Assembly: GCA_948868795.1 (NCBI GenBank)
Contig: CAQRDK010000007.1
Coordinates: forward strand, 1-47,895
DNA: 47,895 nucleotides
DNA from: an uncultured Candidatus Saccharibacteria bacterium
GTDB taxonomy: Bacteria > Patescibacteriota > Saccharimonadia > Saccharimonadales > Saccharimonadaceae
Direction of reading: 5' to 3'
Positions 16,367 through 23,967 of this stretch are shown piece after piece. Position numbers and translations under genes: made by a program. Within the stretch, counting starts at the first letter, position 1; every line of letters begins with the position of its first letter. Under the pieces are notes generated by a model. The model ran no database searches. It saw only the letters and a program-made list of their open reading frames with translations, and was not told the origin of the DNA.

Positions 16367-16795
16367 CTATTTTTTCTTTTGTTCGGCAATTGCCCAGATT
16401 ATGCCCACGATGCTCATGATGATTATAAAACCTATTCCGCCCCAGAACGCGATTCGCCAAATCCACGGGAACCACCAGCTACCACTCTGGCCGCCGATCC
16501 AGAAAAAGAATAAAATGAGCCCGACGAAACACCAGCCTATAACTACTAGACTGATTGGTCCGCCGACCATGGCGGCTAAGGTTGAGGGTTTGTATGCTAA
16601 TGGGTCGTAGGGTTGGTCAGAGGATGGTTTGTTAGGCTCGTCGCGCAAAATAGAGTACGACCTTGTCCTGTCCCAATAATCATATTCCCACTTGCCCTGG
16701 CAATAGCCTCTCATGTAATCAGAGTTGCCGGAACCGCGGTAGAAACCGCTTCTTCCATTCTGATAACCTTTCTTGTAATCGTCATTTTTTGACAT
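16367..16795 (-). CDS. Unknown two-helix membrane protein
   Basis: 142 aa. The N-terminal ~70 residues are hydrophilic and rich in Tyr, Gly, Asp and Arg (KKGYQNGRSGFYRGSGNSD). Two hydrophobic segments follow, GGPISLVVIGWCFVGLILFF and WRIAFWGGIGFIIIMSIVGI, and a short basic tail (AEQKKK). There is no signal peptide. The likely topology puts both ends in the cytoplasm. TATAAA lies ten bases before ATG with no SD. No family is recognised. Confidence 0.75.
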   Translation of the reverse strand: MSKNDDYKKGYQNGRSGFYRGSGNSDYMRGYCQGKWEYDYWDRTRSYSILRDEPNKPSSDQPYDPLAYKPSTLAAMVGGPISLVVIGWCFVGLILFFFWIGGQSGSWWFPWIWRIAFWGGIGFIIIMSIVGIIWAIAEQKKK

Positions 16796-16877
16796 GGAAT
16801 GCGAATTTATAATTAGTCATGCTTTGTGATTGACGATAATTGATAATAAGAGATATACCGGTGGCGATTGTTGGGGG

Positions 16878-17624
16878 TTAGTTGCGGAAATGGGCGGAAA
16901 CTTTGTCGGTGAGGTCGGTGGGGAGGAGGATGACGGTTTTCTGGGAGGGGTCGGCGCTGATTTTTTCAAGAGTTTGGAGAGTGCGGATGTTGATGCCGCC
17001 TGGGGTTTGGGCGAGGAGATGAGCGGCTTCAGCGACGGCGGCAGCGGCGGATTTTTCACCTTCAGCGGAGATAATAGCGGCACGGCGTTCACGCTCGGCT
17101 TCGGCTTGTTTCGCCATGGCGCGTTTCATGTCGGCGGGAAGTTCGATATTTTGAAGACGGACACTTTCAATGTCGATACCCCATTTGTCGGTTTGTGCAT
17201 CAACGATTTCGCGGATTTGGGCGGAGATTTCGTCGCGTTTGCTCAAGATTTCATCGAGGTCGAAGTTGCCGGTGATGTCGCGGAGGGCAGTTTGGGCGAA
17301 GGTGCTGGTTGCGTAACTGTAGTTCGTGGTTTCGAGGACAGCTTTTTGGGCATCGATGACGCGAGCGTAGACGACGGCGTCGACATTAACGGTGACGTTG
17401 TCGCGGGTGATGACTTCTTGTTTCGGAATGTCCATCGGGGTAGTGCGGATGTCGACTTTGAGCATTTTGTCGATGTAGGGGATAATAATGCGGAAACCGG
17501 GGGTTAAAGTGCGGGAGTATTTGCCGAGACGGAGAACAACACCGCGTTCGTATTGATTGATGATGCGGATCCCGGGGATGATGATAAGTAAAATAATTAG
17601 TAAGATGATTAGCAAAATAACCAT
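16878..17624 (-). CDS. SPFH/band 7 (stomatin-like) membrane protein
   Basis: 248 aa. An N-terminal Ile/Leu membrane anchor (residues 2-18) is followed by the band 7 domain: IINQYERGVVLRLGKY, LTPGFRIIIPYID, DIRTTPMDIPKQEVITRDNV, and the helix ELPADMKRAMAKQAEAERER. This is the stomatin/prohibitin order, with the coiled-coil EAERERRAAIISAEGEK region intact. These proteins oligomerise into membrane scaffolds and often partner NfeD proteases; no nfeD gene is visible here. AGGGAG lies nine bases before ATG. A C-terminal short extension contains TVILLPTDLTD, typical of the family. Confidence 0.92.
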   Translation of the reverse strand: MVILLIILLIILLIIIPGIRIINQYERGVVLRLGKYSRTLTPGFRIIIPYIDKMLKVDIRTTPMDIPKQEVITRDNVTVNVDAVVYARVIDAQKAVLETTNYSYATSTFAQTALRDITGNFDLDEILSKRDEISAQIREIVDAQTDKWGIDIESVRLQNIELPADMKRAMAKQAEAERERRAAIISAEGEKSAAAAVAEAAHLLAQTPGGINIRTLQTLEKISADPSQKTVILLPTDLTDKVSAHFRN

Positions 17625-17653
17625 GATTGCTCCCTATATATTATATAGTGTTA

Positions 17654-18301
17654 TTATAACACTTCTTCGCAATCGGGGGAATATTCGACGGTATAGTCGC
17701 GGGGGCCGTATGGGGCGACGGGGTAGAAGCTGAAGTAGGAGTGGCCGGTGTCGCATTTGTAGTATTTGTTGTTGAAGTAGTTGGCGTAGGAAGCGTGGGA
17801 ACCGTCGTTGTAAACGAGAAGATGACTGAGGCGGACGGAGGGGAGGCCAGCTTCGGTGTATTTTGAGAGAATGGGGGCAGGGTCGTTGATTTGGGTGCCG
17901 AGGGTGCGAGGGTAGAGGAACTCAATATAATAATCGTCGGCGAGGCTGGCCATGGCGGTCATGGCGTCGCGGGCGGGGTCGAAGTTGGCGGCGGTAATAA
18001 ATGTGGCGATGATACAAGCACAACTGGTGGCGAGGATGCCGAGGAGGGAATATTCGGGGGTGGAGAGTTTTTTCGGCTCGAGACGGAGGCGGTTGGACTT
18101 TTTGCGAGTTTTGGCGGTTTTTTTGGAAGCTGCGGAAGTTTTGCGGGCTTTGGGGTTTTTGAGAAGCTCGGGGCGGTCGGTGAGGCGGACTTTTGCGGCG
18201 GGGCGTTGACGGCGAGTGGCGACGGTATGCGAAATTGAGGAGGAAAGACGGTCGGAGCGGGAAGAGCCCCGGCGGGATGATTTGTTGCCGAGCATAACCA
18301 T
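17654..18301 (-). CDS. Unknown basic single-span membrane protein
   Basis: 215 aa. The first ~75 residues are strongly basic and Ser/Arg/Lys-rich (SSRRGSSRSDRLSSS; KKTAKTRKKSNRLR). One membrane helix follows (LLGILATSCACIIATFITAA, ~84-103), then an extracellular-looking domain of ~110 residues with aromatic residues and two cysteines (YKCDTGHSYFSFYP, SPDCEEVL). The start is ATG 18301 or 18295. A TATAAT ends nine bases before the first ATG, giving a three-base leader without SD. No family is recognised. Confidence 0.75.
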   Translation of the reverse strand: MVMLGNKSSRRGSSRSDRLSSSISHTVATRRQRPAAKVRLTDRPELLKNPKARKTSAASKKTAKTRKKSNRLRLEPKKLSTPEYSLLGILATSCACIIATFITAANFDPARDAMTAMASLADDYYIEFLYPRTLGTQINDPAPILSKYTEAGLPSVRLSHLLVYNDGSHASYANYFNNKYYKCDTGHSYFSFYPVAPYGPRDYTVEYSPDCEEVL

Positions 18302-18399
18302 ATTGTAGATATTATAGCACGGCAGATGATTTAGGAAAAGTGCGAGGAAACGATGCGGGTTGGCGCGAGAGGGCGGTTGGCAGGGGCGGGGAAAAGTGA

Positions 18400-18414
18400 T
18401 AAAATGAAAGAATG
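18400..18414 (+). promoter_or_regulatory. -10 box placing +1 on the pyk start codon
   Basis: TAAAAT at 18400-18405, six bases, then ATG 18412. The predicted transcript starts at the A of ATG and no SD exists. Confidence 0.5.
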
Positions 18415-19842
18415 AGTAAAGTATTTAAACGAACAAAAATCCTGGCTACGATCGGCCCGGCCGTATCGAGCGAAGAACAAATTAACGAACTTATTGATGC
18501 GGGAGTGAACGGTTGCCGTTTGAACTTCTCGCACGGCGATAGCGAGACGCGCGACAAGCATATTGCGTGGATTCGCAAGGCTGCAGAAGCGAAGGGGAAG
18601 TCGATTGCGATTCTCCAGGATTTGCAGGGGCCGAAGATTCGGGTTGGGGTGATTAAAGATAATTACTATGAAGTGAAAAAAGGTGACGAGCTGATTCTTG
18701 ATCATGCCGTCAAAGAACACGCAGGGGATAACATTTTGCCAGTGCAATACAACTTGGCAGAGAAAGTGAAAATTGATGAGCCGATTTATATCTTTGATGG
18801 TAAAATTCGGACGCACGTAGCAGAGATCGTGTCGGACACGGCGATTAAGGTCGTGGTCGAGAACGACGGCGTCGTGATGAGTAATAAAGGGCTGAACTTG
18901 CCGGATACAGACTTTGGCGGTGATATTTTGACGCCAAAGGACTTGGCGGATATTGATTGGGGCGCGACGCGTGATTTTGACTATGTTTCGTTGTCGTTTA
19001 TCCAATGTGCGGATGATGTGCGGATGCTTCGCAAACTGCTTCAGGAACGGGGCTCGACGGCGAAGATTGTCGGCAAAATCGAGACGAAGAAAGCGGTTGA
19101 GAGCGACGAGACTTTGGAAGAGATTGTGAAAGAGTCGGACGCGATTATGGTCGCGCGTGGCGATATGGCGGTCGAAGCGGGCGCAGAGATTGTGCCGATT
19201 GTCCAGAGGAAATTGGTTGCGCTTTGCCGTAAATACGGTAAGGTTTCGATCGTGGCGACACAAACGATGGGGTCGATGGTGGACAATCCGGAGCCGACTC
19301 GCGCCGAAGTGAGCGATGTGGCGAATGCCGTGATTCAGGGTGCGGATGTCGTGATGCTTTCGGACGAAACTGCGATGGGTAAGTATCCAATCGAAACTGT
19401 GAAAGCGATGCGGAAGGTGATTCTTTATACACAGAATCATTCGATGATGTTGCCTTTGCCGCGTGATCCGGAAACTGATAACCATACCTACGATGCTTTG
19501 TCGGCGGCGGCGGCACGCTTGGCGGAGAATATTGATGCAGATTTGATTCTTTGCCAGACAGCGAGCGGTGCGACTGCGCGGGCGATGGCGGCGCAACGGC
19601 CGAATTTGCCGATTATTTCGGTGACTCCGAACCAGCGTGTGGCGAACCAACTCGGTTTGATGTATGCGAACTCGGCGTTTGTGCGACCGTATTCGGAGAC
19701 TTATGGTCTCGACTTGGCGAAAGAATTGAAGGATTCTGGCTATTTGCAGCTAAAAGATGGCAAGGAAGAACTGAAAGTCGTGTTGGTCTCTGGCGATAAA
19801 GATAAACGCGGAACTGATACGATTAAGGTGCGATACGTCTAG
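18412..19842 (+). CDS. pyk: Pyruvate kinase
   Basis: 476 aa. The barrel and substrate motifs are in order: KILATIGPA, RLNFSHGD, LQDLQGPKIRVG (B domain follows), IVGKIETKKAVE with the catalytic lysine, MVARGDMAVE (usual RGDLGVE), VATQTMGSM (usual TQMLESM), PTRAEVSDVANAV and LSDETAMGKYP (usual LSGETA). It transfers phosphate from PEP to ADP, the last ATP-forming step of glycolysis. It is followed by pgk after a terminator, so two lower-glycolysis genes sit side by side. The start coincides with the predicted transcription start (leaderless). The motif deviations are conservative and activity is expected. Confidence 0.96.
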   Translation: MSKVFKRTKILATIGPAVSSEEQINELIDAGVNGCRLNFSHGDSETRDKHIAWIRKAAEAKGKSIAILQDLQGPKIRVGVIKDNYYEVKKGDELILDHAVKEHAGDNILPVQYNLAEKVKIDEPIYIFDGKIRTHVAEIVSDTAIKVVVENDGVVMSNKGLNLPDTDFGGDILTPKDLADIDWGATRDFDYVSLSFIQCADDVRMLRKLLQERGSTAKIVGKIETKKAVESDETLEEIVKESDAIMVARGDMAVEAGAEIVPIVQRKLVALCRKYGKVSIVATQTMGSMVDNPEPTRAEVSDVANAVIQGADVVMLSDETAMGKYPIETVKAMRKVILYTQNHSMMLPLPRDPETDNHTYDALSAAAARLAENIDADLILCQTASGATARAMAAQRPNLPIISVTPNQRVANQLGLMYANSAFVRPYSETYGLDLAKELKDSGYLQLKDGKEELKVVLVSGDKDKRGTDTIKVRYV

Positions 19843-19868
19843 AGTCTTTTGAGTTTGCACGAAAACTT

Positions 19869-19902
19869 ACGAGGCGCCCTATCTTTATAGGCGTCTCGTT
19901 TT
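19869..19902 (+). terminator. Terminator between pyk and pgk
   Basis: ACGAGGCGCC pairs with GGCGTCTCGT (one G-T pair), followed by TTTT. Confidence 0.75.
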
Positions 19903-19912
19903 ATGCGTGTGG

Positions 19913-19918
19913 TATAAT
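19913..19918 (+). promoter_or_regulatory. -10 box of pgk
   Basis: TATAAT preceded by TGTGG, 21 bases before pgk ATG. The leader contains AAGGAGG. Confidence 0.55.
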
Positions 19919-19939
19919 TATAGATAACAAGGAGGAAAG

Positions 19940-21025
19940 ATGTTCGAGAAAAAGACGGTGCGGGATGTGGATGTGAAGGATCAAGTAGTTTTGGTGCGGA
20001 CGGATTATAATGTACCGCTCACGGTGACGGATGAGGGGAAAATGGCGGTTGCGAGCGACTTTCGGATTCGGGAGGGGCTGCCGACGCTGCGGTCTTTGCT
20101 GGAGAATGGGGCGAAGAAGTTGATCTTGATGTCGCATATGGGGCGGCCGGAGGGGAAGGATGAGAAGTTGTCGCTTAGGGTGGTGGCGGAGACTTTGGCG
20201 GGATTGCTGCCTGGGTCAGTGGTGAATTTTGTTGATGAGGCGACCGGGCCTCTCGTTAAGGAGGCGGTAGATGAGTTGCCGGAGCGGGGGATTTTGTTGC
20301 TGGAGAATTTGAGGTTTGATAAGCGCGAGAAAGAAGGTTCAGAGGAACTGGCGAAGGAGATTGTTGAGGCGACGGGAGCGACGCTGTTCGTCCAGGACGG
20401 GTTCGCGGTGACGCACCGGGCGCATGCTTCGACGGTGGCGGTGGCGAAGTTGTTGCCGGCAGTGGCGGGGTTGTTGCTAGAGCAGGAAGTGACGATGCTC
20501 AGGGGGGCTTTAGCTGAGCCGGAGCGGCCGCTAGTGGCGGTGATTGGAGGAGCGAAGGTGGCGGACAAACAGCCTCTGATTGACCGGTTCTTGCCGGTCG
20601 CGGATAGGATTATTATTGGAGGGAAGATTGCGGCGGATGGGTATGAATCGGACCATGCGCAGATTTACGTTGCGGAGGATTTTGACACGGACGGCGAGGG
20701 GACGCGGCTAGACATTGGGCCGATCGCTACGGCGAAGATGGCGGGGATGGTGAGCGGGGCGAAGACGGTGATTTGGAACGGGCTGCTCGGGAAGGCGGAG
20801 GATCCGGCTTATGCGACATCGTCGACTATCTTAGCGAAGATTCTAGGCGAACGGGATGACGAAACTTCGATTATTCTCGGCGGGGATACGTCGGGGTTTG
20901 TTGAAGGTTTATATATGGAAGACCCGTCGTTGACTTATTCGCTGATTTCTACGGGTGGCGGTGCAGCGCTGGAACTTCTCGCGGGCGGGGAAATGCCGGG
21001 GGTGGAGGTGTTGGAGGGGAAGTAG
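19940..21025 (+). CDS. pgk: Phosphoglycerate kinase (divergent, short)
   Basis: 361 aa, about 30-40 shorter than typical PGKs. Recognisable elements are VRTDYNVPL (usual R.DFNVP), DFRIREGLPTL, MSHMGRPEGK, LLENLRF, FVQDGFAVTHRAHAST, VIGGAKVADK and ISTGGGAALELL. The nucleotide-site segment reads WNGLLGKAE where WNGPMGVFE is usual, and the GGGMA-type segment reads GGKIAADG. The reaction is 1,3-bisphosphoglycerate + ADP to 3-phosphoglycerate + ATP. AAGGAGG lies six bases before ATG. The deviations are in the C-terminal nucleotide-binding lobe. Confidence 0.95.
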   Translation: MFEKKTVRDVDVKDQVVLVRTDYNVPLTVTDEGKMAVASDFRIREGLPTLRSLLENGAKKLILMSHMGRPEGKDEKLSLRVVAETLAGLLPGSVVNFVDEATGPLVKEAVDELPERGILLLENLRFDKREKEGSEELAKEIVEATGATLFVQDGFAVTHRAHASTVAVAKLLPAVAGLLLEQEVTMLRGALAEPERPLVAVIGGAKVADKQPLIDRFLPVADRIIIGGKIAADGYESDHAQIYVAEDFDTDGEGTRLDIGPIATAKMAGMVSGAKTVIWNGLLGKAEDPAYATSSTILAKILGERDDETSIILGGDTSGFVEGLYMEDPSLTYSLISTGGGAALELLAGGEMPGVEVLEGK

Positions 21026-21055
21026 GAAAGCTCCCAGTTTGAGGGGTTCGGAAAA

Positions 21056-21079
21056 GCCGCCCGAGGTGGGCGGCTTTTT
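21056..21079 (+). terminator. Terminator of pgk
   Basis: GCCGCCC-GAGGT-GGGCGGC-TTTTT. Confidence 0.9.
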
Positions 21080-21124
21080 GGCGAGTTGGGTGATGTTTTT
21101 TGTAAAAAATCTTGAAAAAAGTTG

Positions 21125-21153
21125 TTGACATGCGGAAAGTGGTTGTGTATAAT
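21125..21153 (+). promoter_or_regulatory. Strong promoter of secreted protein gene
   Basis: TTGACA, 17-base spacer, TATAAT: consensus at every position. It implies high expression of the small secreted protein. Confidence 0.9.
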
Positions 21154-21197
21154 AAGAATCACAAAGGTCATAAAATAAATATTGAAAAGGAAAAATT

Positions 21198-21791
21198 ATG
21201 TCAAAAATGACTAAAACTATTGCTGCTTTGGGCGTTGTTGCTGGTCTTGGCGTTGCTGCTTTGCCACTCAGCTCCTATGCTACGATTGTCTCTGATAGCA
21301 CAACTGTCACGGCGCAGGCTATCATTGGCGAAGCTATTTCGGTTACGGCCGATGCTACTGATGACACCGTGAAGATTGAGAATGTCACGGCTAACCAGGA
21401 AGCTGCTACTGGCTCGACGGTTCTTACTATTCAAACCAACAACACTAATGGTTACAATGTGACGATTAAGGACGCTGATGCTGTTACCGCTTTGACGACC
21501 GACGGCGCTGATGCTGACAATGGCATCCCAGCTTCTAACGCTTTGACCAAGGGTACTAAGGGTTGGGGCTTCAAGACTGCGACTTCGACTGAAGGTGTGA
21601 CCGTTTCTGCTGCGGCTCAGGCTTATCGCGCAATTGAGACCGGTACTCAGACGATCGCTTCTCGTGCTTCTGACGCTAGCGTGACCGATGGCGATAAAAT
21701 TGATCTCACCTTCGGTGTCGTGGTTGATTCTAGCATTGCCGCTGGCACTTACTCTGATGATGTCGTCATCACTGCTACCACCAACAGCTAA
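21198..21791 (+). CDS. Small secreted surface protein of unknown function
   Basis: 197 aa. A signal peptide is evident (basic MSKMTKT, hydrophobic core, likely cut after SSYA, ~28). The mature part is Thr/Asp/Ala-rich with strand-like segments and no cysteine: EAISVTADATDDTVKIENVT, then TVLTIQTNNTNGYNVTIKDA. It ends DLTFGVVVDSSIAAGTYSDD. This looks like a beta-sandwich without membrane anchor. Codon use (GCT, ACT, GAC) is unlike the G-rich neighbours and suits high expression, in line with its consensus promoter and its own terminator. It precedes two anchored beta-domain proteins, which recalls WxL-type loci, but no WxL motif is present. Confidence 0.8.
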   Translation: MSKMTKTIAALGVVAGLGVAALPLSSYATIVSDSTTVTAQAIIGEAISVTADATDDTVKIENVTANQEAATGSTVLTIQTNNTNGYNVTIKDADAVTALTTDGADADNGIPASNALTKGTKGWGFKTATSTEGVTVSAAAQAYRAIETGTQTIASRASDASVTDGDKIDLTFGVVVDSSIAAGTYSDDVVITATTNS

Positions 21792-21810
21792 TAAAAGTTT
21801 TCGGATTTTT

Positions 21811-21834
21811 ACCGCCCCTTCAGGGGCGGTTTTT
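21811..21834 (+). terminator. Terminator of secreted protein gene
   Basis: ACCGCCCC-TTCA-GGGGCGGT-TTTT. Confidence 0.9.
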
Positions 21835-21873
21835 GGTTGCAGATTGGGTTGATAAAAACACGGAGTTTTGGAC

Positions 21874-21902
21874 TTGTTATATTCGGATTTTTGCGCTAAA
21901 AT
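21874..21902 (+). promoter_or_regulatory. Promoter of the anchored surface-protein pair
   Basis: TTGTTA, 17-base spacer, TAAAAT. Predicted +1 is near 21909, and AAGGAGG lies just before ATG 21925. Confidence 0.6.
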
Positions 21903-21924
21903 AAGTTAAGAACTAAGGAGGTTA

Positions 21925-22869
21925 ATGAAAAGCAATCATTTTGTTAGGAAGGCATTGGTAGCGCTTCTAGCGATGGTAGCGTCAGTAGTGGCGTCAGGAA
22001 GTTTTGTGTCGATAGCATCAGCGGTGGATATTCCGGATTATCGTTTACAAGTGACACCGAGTTTTAATGAGATTGAAAAAAGTTTGAAGCCGGGCGAGAC
22101 TTATACTGGAAAGTTCAAGGCTCAGAATACTGGCTCGAAAGAGTTTCGTTATGAGGTAGATTTTGCACCATATTCGATTGTGGACGAGAACTATAGTATA
22201 GACTCTCAGACAGAGAGTGATTATACGCAACTTTCGAAGTGGATTACGGTCGATAAGCCGTCGGGGACTATTGAGCCTGATAGTGAAGTTGAGATTGAAT
22301 ATACAATTCGGGTGCCACGCGATGTGGCGGCTGGCGGTCAGTATGCTTTGATTAATGTGAAGATGCTGACTGATGATGGCGAACAAACGGAAGGGTCGGC
22401 CTTCAAGGTGATTCAGCAGATTGGATTCCGGGTGCTTGCTAGCATCGACGGTACTACGCGCAAGACTGCGTCCATTACGGACAACAAGGTTCCTGGCTTT
22501 ATCTTTAATCCTCCGATTACTGTAAGTTCAGTCGTGAATAATAGCGGTAATATTCATGCGAAGGCGACTTATGTTCTGCAAGTCTTCCCACTGTTTGGTG
22601 ATGAGGAAGTTTATACGAATGAGGAAAATCCGGTTGAGCTGACGATTTTGCCGGAGACGAAGCGCTATAATGAATTGTCTTGGGATGGTGCTCCGCATTT
22701 GGGGATTTTCCGGGTGAAGCAGACGGTGAAGATTTTTGATGAGGTGAGCGTGACGGAGAAACTTGTCTTCTTGTGCCCGATTTGGTTCTTGTTTATTGTA
22801 TTATTGTTAATTTTCTGCGTGATTTTCTGGATTGTGAGTCGCGTGCGGAGTAGGAGAAAGGAAGCTTAA
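21925..22869 (+). CDS. Membrane-anchored surface protein, DUF916-like (paralog 1)
   Basis: 314 aa. Signal peptide (KSNHFVRK then a hydrophobic core; cut near ASA-VDI, ~33). Two beta-rich domains follow: LQVTPSFNEIEKSLKPGETY and VEIEYTIRVPRDVAAGGQYA, then VNNSGNIHAKATYVLQVF. A C-terminal membrane helix (LCPIWFLFIVLLLIFCVIFW, ~285-305) ends in a basic tail (RVRSRRKEA). The order (cleaved N-terminus, a domain of the P.....G....KV.NTG type, a second domain, TM, basic tail) parallels the DUF916/DUF3324 proteins that anchor WxL proteins in Gram-positives. Two bases separate it from its paralog. Confidence 0.8.
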   Translation: MKSNHFVRKALVALLAMVASVVASGSFVSIASAVDIPDYRLQVTPSFNEIEKSLKPGETYTGKFKAQNTGSKEFRYEVDFAPYSIVDENYSIDSQTESDYTQLSKWITVDKPSGTIEPDSEVEIEYTIRVPRDVAAGGQYALINVKMLTDDGEQTEGSAFKVIQQIGFRVLASIDGTTRKTASITDNKVPGFIFNPPITVSSVVNNSGNIHAKATYVLQVFPLFGDEEVYTNEENPVELTILPETKRYNELSWDGAPHLGIFRVKQTVKIFDEVSVTEKLVFLCPIWFLFIVLLLIFCVIFWIVSRVRSRRKEA

Positions 22870-22871
22870 AA

Positions 22872-23864
22872 ATGAAGAAGTTTATTGCAAGCATTTTGGT
22901 CCTGCTGGGGGTAGTGGCGGGAGCAGTGATGCCGGTTGCGCCGGTTTGGGCGGAAGGGGAACAGAATGATTCTCCGAACTCCTTGCAGATGTCGCCGAGT
23001 GGTGTGCGTTTGACGCTGGTCGCGGGAGAGACTTTGGAGGGGCATGCAACGAATTGTCCGAAGACTGATGAAGGCTGCGCGATTAAGGTTACGAATACTG
23101 GGACGGAAGGGTTCCGATTCCGGGTTTATATTACGCCGTATGTGGTTTCTGGCGAGAATAATGAGTTGACTTTCGATGAAGAGAAATCAACGGCTTATAC
23201 GCAGATTTCGCGCTGGATTACGGTTCAGAACGCGAACGGTGAGTATGTGGCGGAGGCGGAGTTTGCTCTTCAGCCGGGCGAGTCGCGGGTGATTCCGTAC
23301 CGTGTGGCGATTCCGACGGATATTCCGGGCGGTTCGCAGTATGCGGTGATTTGGGCGCAGATTATGAATGATTCCGAGTTTAAGGGCGGAATTGAGACCG
23401 TTGGTCGCGCTGGCGCAGTGATTACTGGGCGTTCTTCGGGCGACAGTAATGAAGCGGCGGAGATTACAGATATTGATTTTACACGGTTTGCGTTTAGCGG
23501 TCCGATGCATTCGGGCGCAACCGTAAGGAATGTTGGTAACACTGATTTCGTGGTGAAATATTCCTATACGGCACGAACTCTGTTCGGCAAGGAAATGTAC
23601 ACGAGTGGCGATAAGACTACTGCGGCTTATCCAGGCACGGAGTACCATATTGCGACAGACTGGGAAGAAACGCCGTTCATGGGGATCTTCCAGGCAGAGT
23701 TTAAGATTAGCGCAGCAGGGGAAGAGAAAGTTGAGAAGCATATTGTTGTAATTATGCCGGTTTTCGTGCTGATTTTACTGATTTTGTTGTTGACTATTAT
23801 TATCGTCTGGATTATAATCATAATCAGAAAGCGCAAAGAGCGCAAAGCTCGGACACTTGTCTAG
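22872..23864 (+). CDS. Membrane-anchored surface protein, DUF916-like (paralog 2)
   Basis: 330 aa, same architecture as the preceding gene: signal peptide (~1-26, ending VWAEG), SPSGVRLTLVAGETLEGHAT, NTGTEGFRFRVYITPY, a second domain with VRNVGNTDFVVKYSYTARTL, a membrane helix (VFVLILLILLLTIIIVWIII) and the tail RKRKERKARTLV. Paired segments such as QISRWITV here and QLSKWITV in paralog 1, and DIPGGSQYA here and DVAAGGQYA there, show tandem duplication. It has an extra cysteine pair near 57-64 (NCPKTDEGC) that could form a small disulfide loop. It is cotranscribed with paralog 1. A structural or adhesive cell-surface role is inferred. Confidence 0.8.
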   Translation: MKKFIASILVLLGVVAGAVMPVAPVWAEGEQNDSPNSLQMSPSGVRLTLVAGETLEGHATNCPKTDEGCAIKVTNTGTEGFRFRVYITPYVVSGENNELTFDEEKSTAYTQISRWITVQNANGEYVAEAEFALQPGESRVIPYRVAIPTDIPGGSQYAVIWAQIMNDSEFKGGIETVGRAGAVITGRSSGDSNEAAEITDIDFTRFAFSGPMHSGATVRNVGNTDFVVKYSYTARTLFGKEMYTSGDKTTAAYPGTEYHIATDWEETPFMGIFQAEFKISAAGEEKVEKHIVVIMPVFVLILLILLLTIIIVWIIIIIRKRKERKARTLV

Positions 23865-23881
23865 TCTAAGGACAAGATAAC

Positions 23882-23929
23882 GAGCCGTCGTAATACCATT
23901 GCGAGTGGTATTCTGCGAGACGACAGCTC
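23882..23929 (+). other. Intergenic structured hairpin
   Basis: Nested pairs GAGC/GCTC, GTCGT/ACGAC and AATACCA/TGGTATT enclose a 7-base loop, with a 7-base bulge on the 3' side. There is no T run, so a processing or leader element is more likely than a terminator. Confidence 0.5.
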
Positions 23930-23967
23930 TGGCGAATTCAAACAAAAATATAAAAGAAAGAGTGTGT

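Noticed and set aside
18331..19650. 439-aa minus-strand ORF across pyk
   Set aside because: It is the antisense of a conserved pyruvate kinase, and its Arg/His-rich translation is typical of frames opposite G-rich coding sequence.
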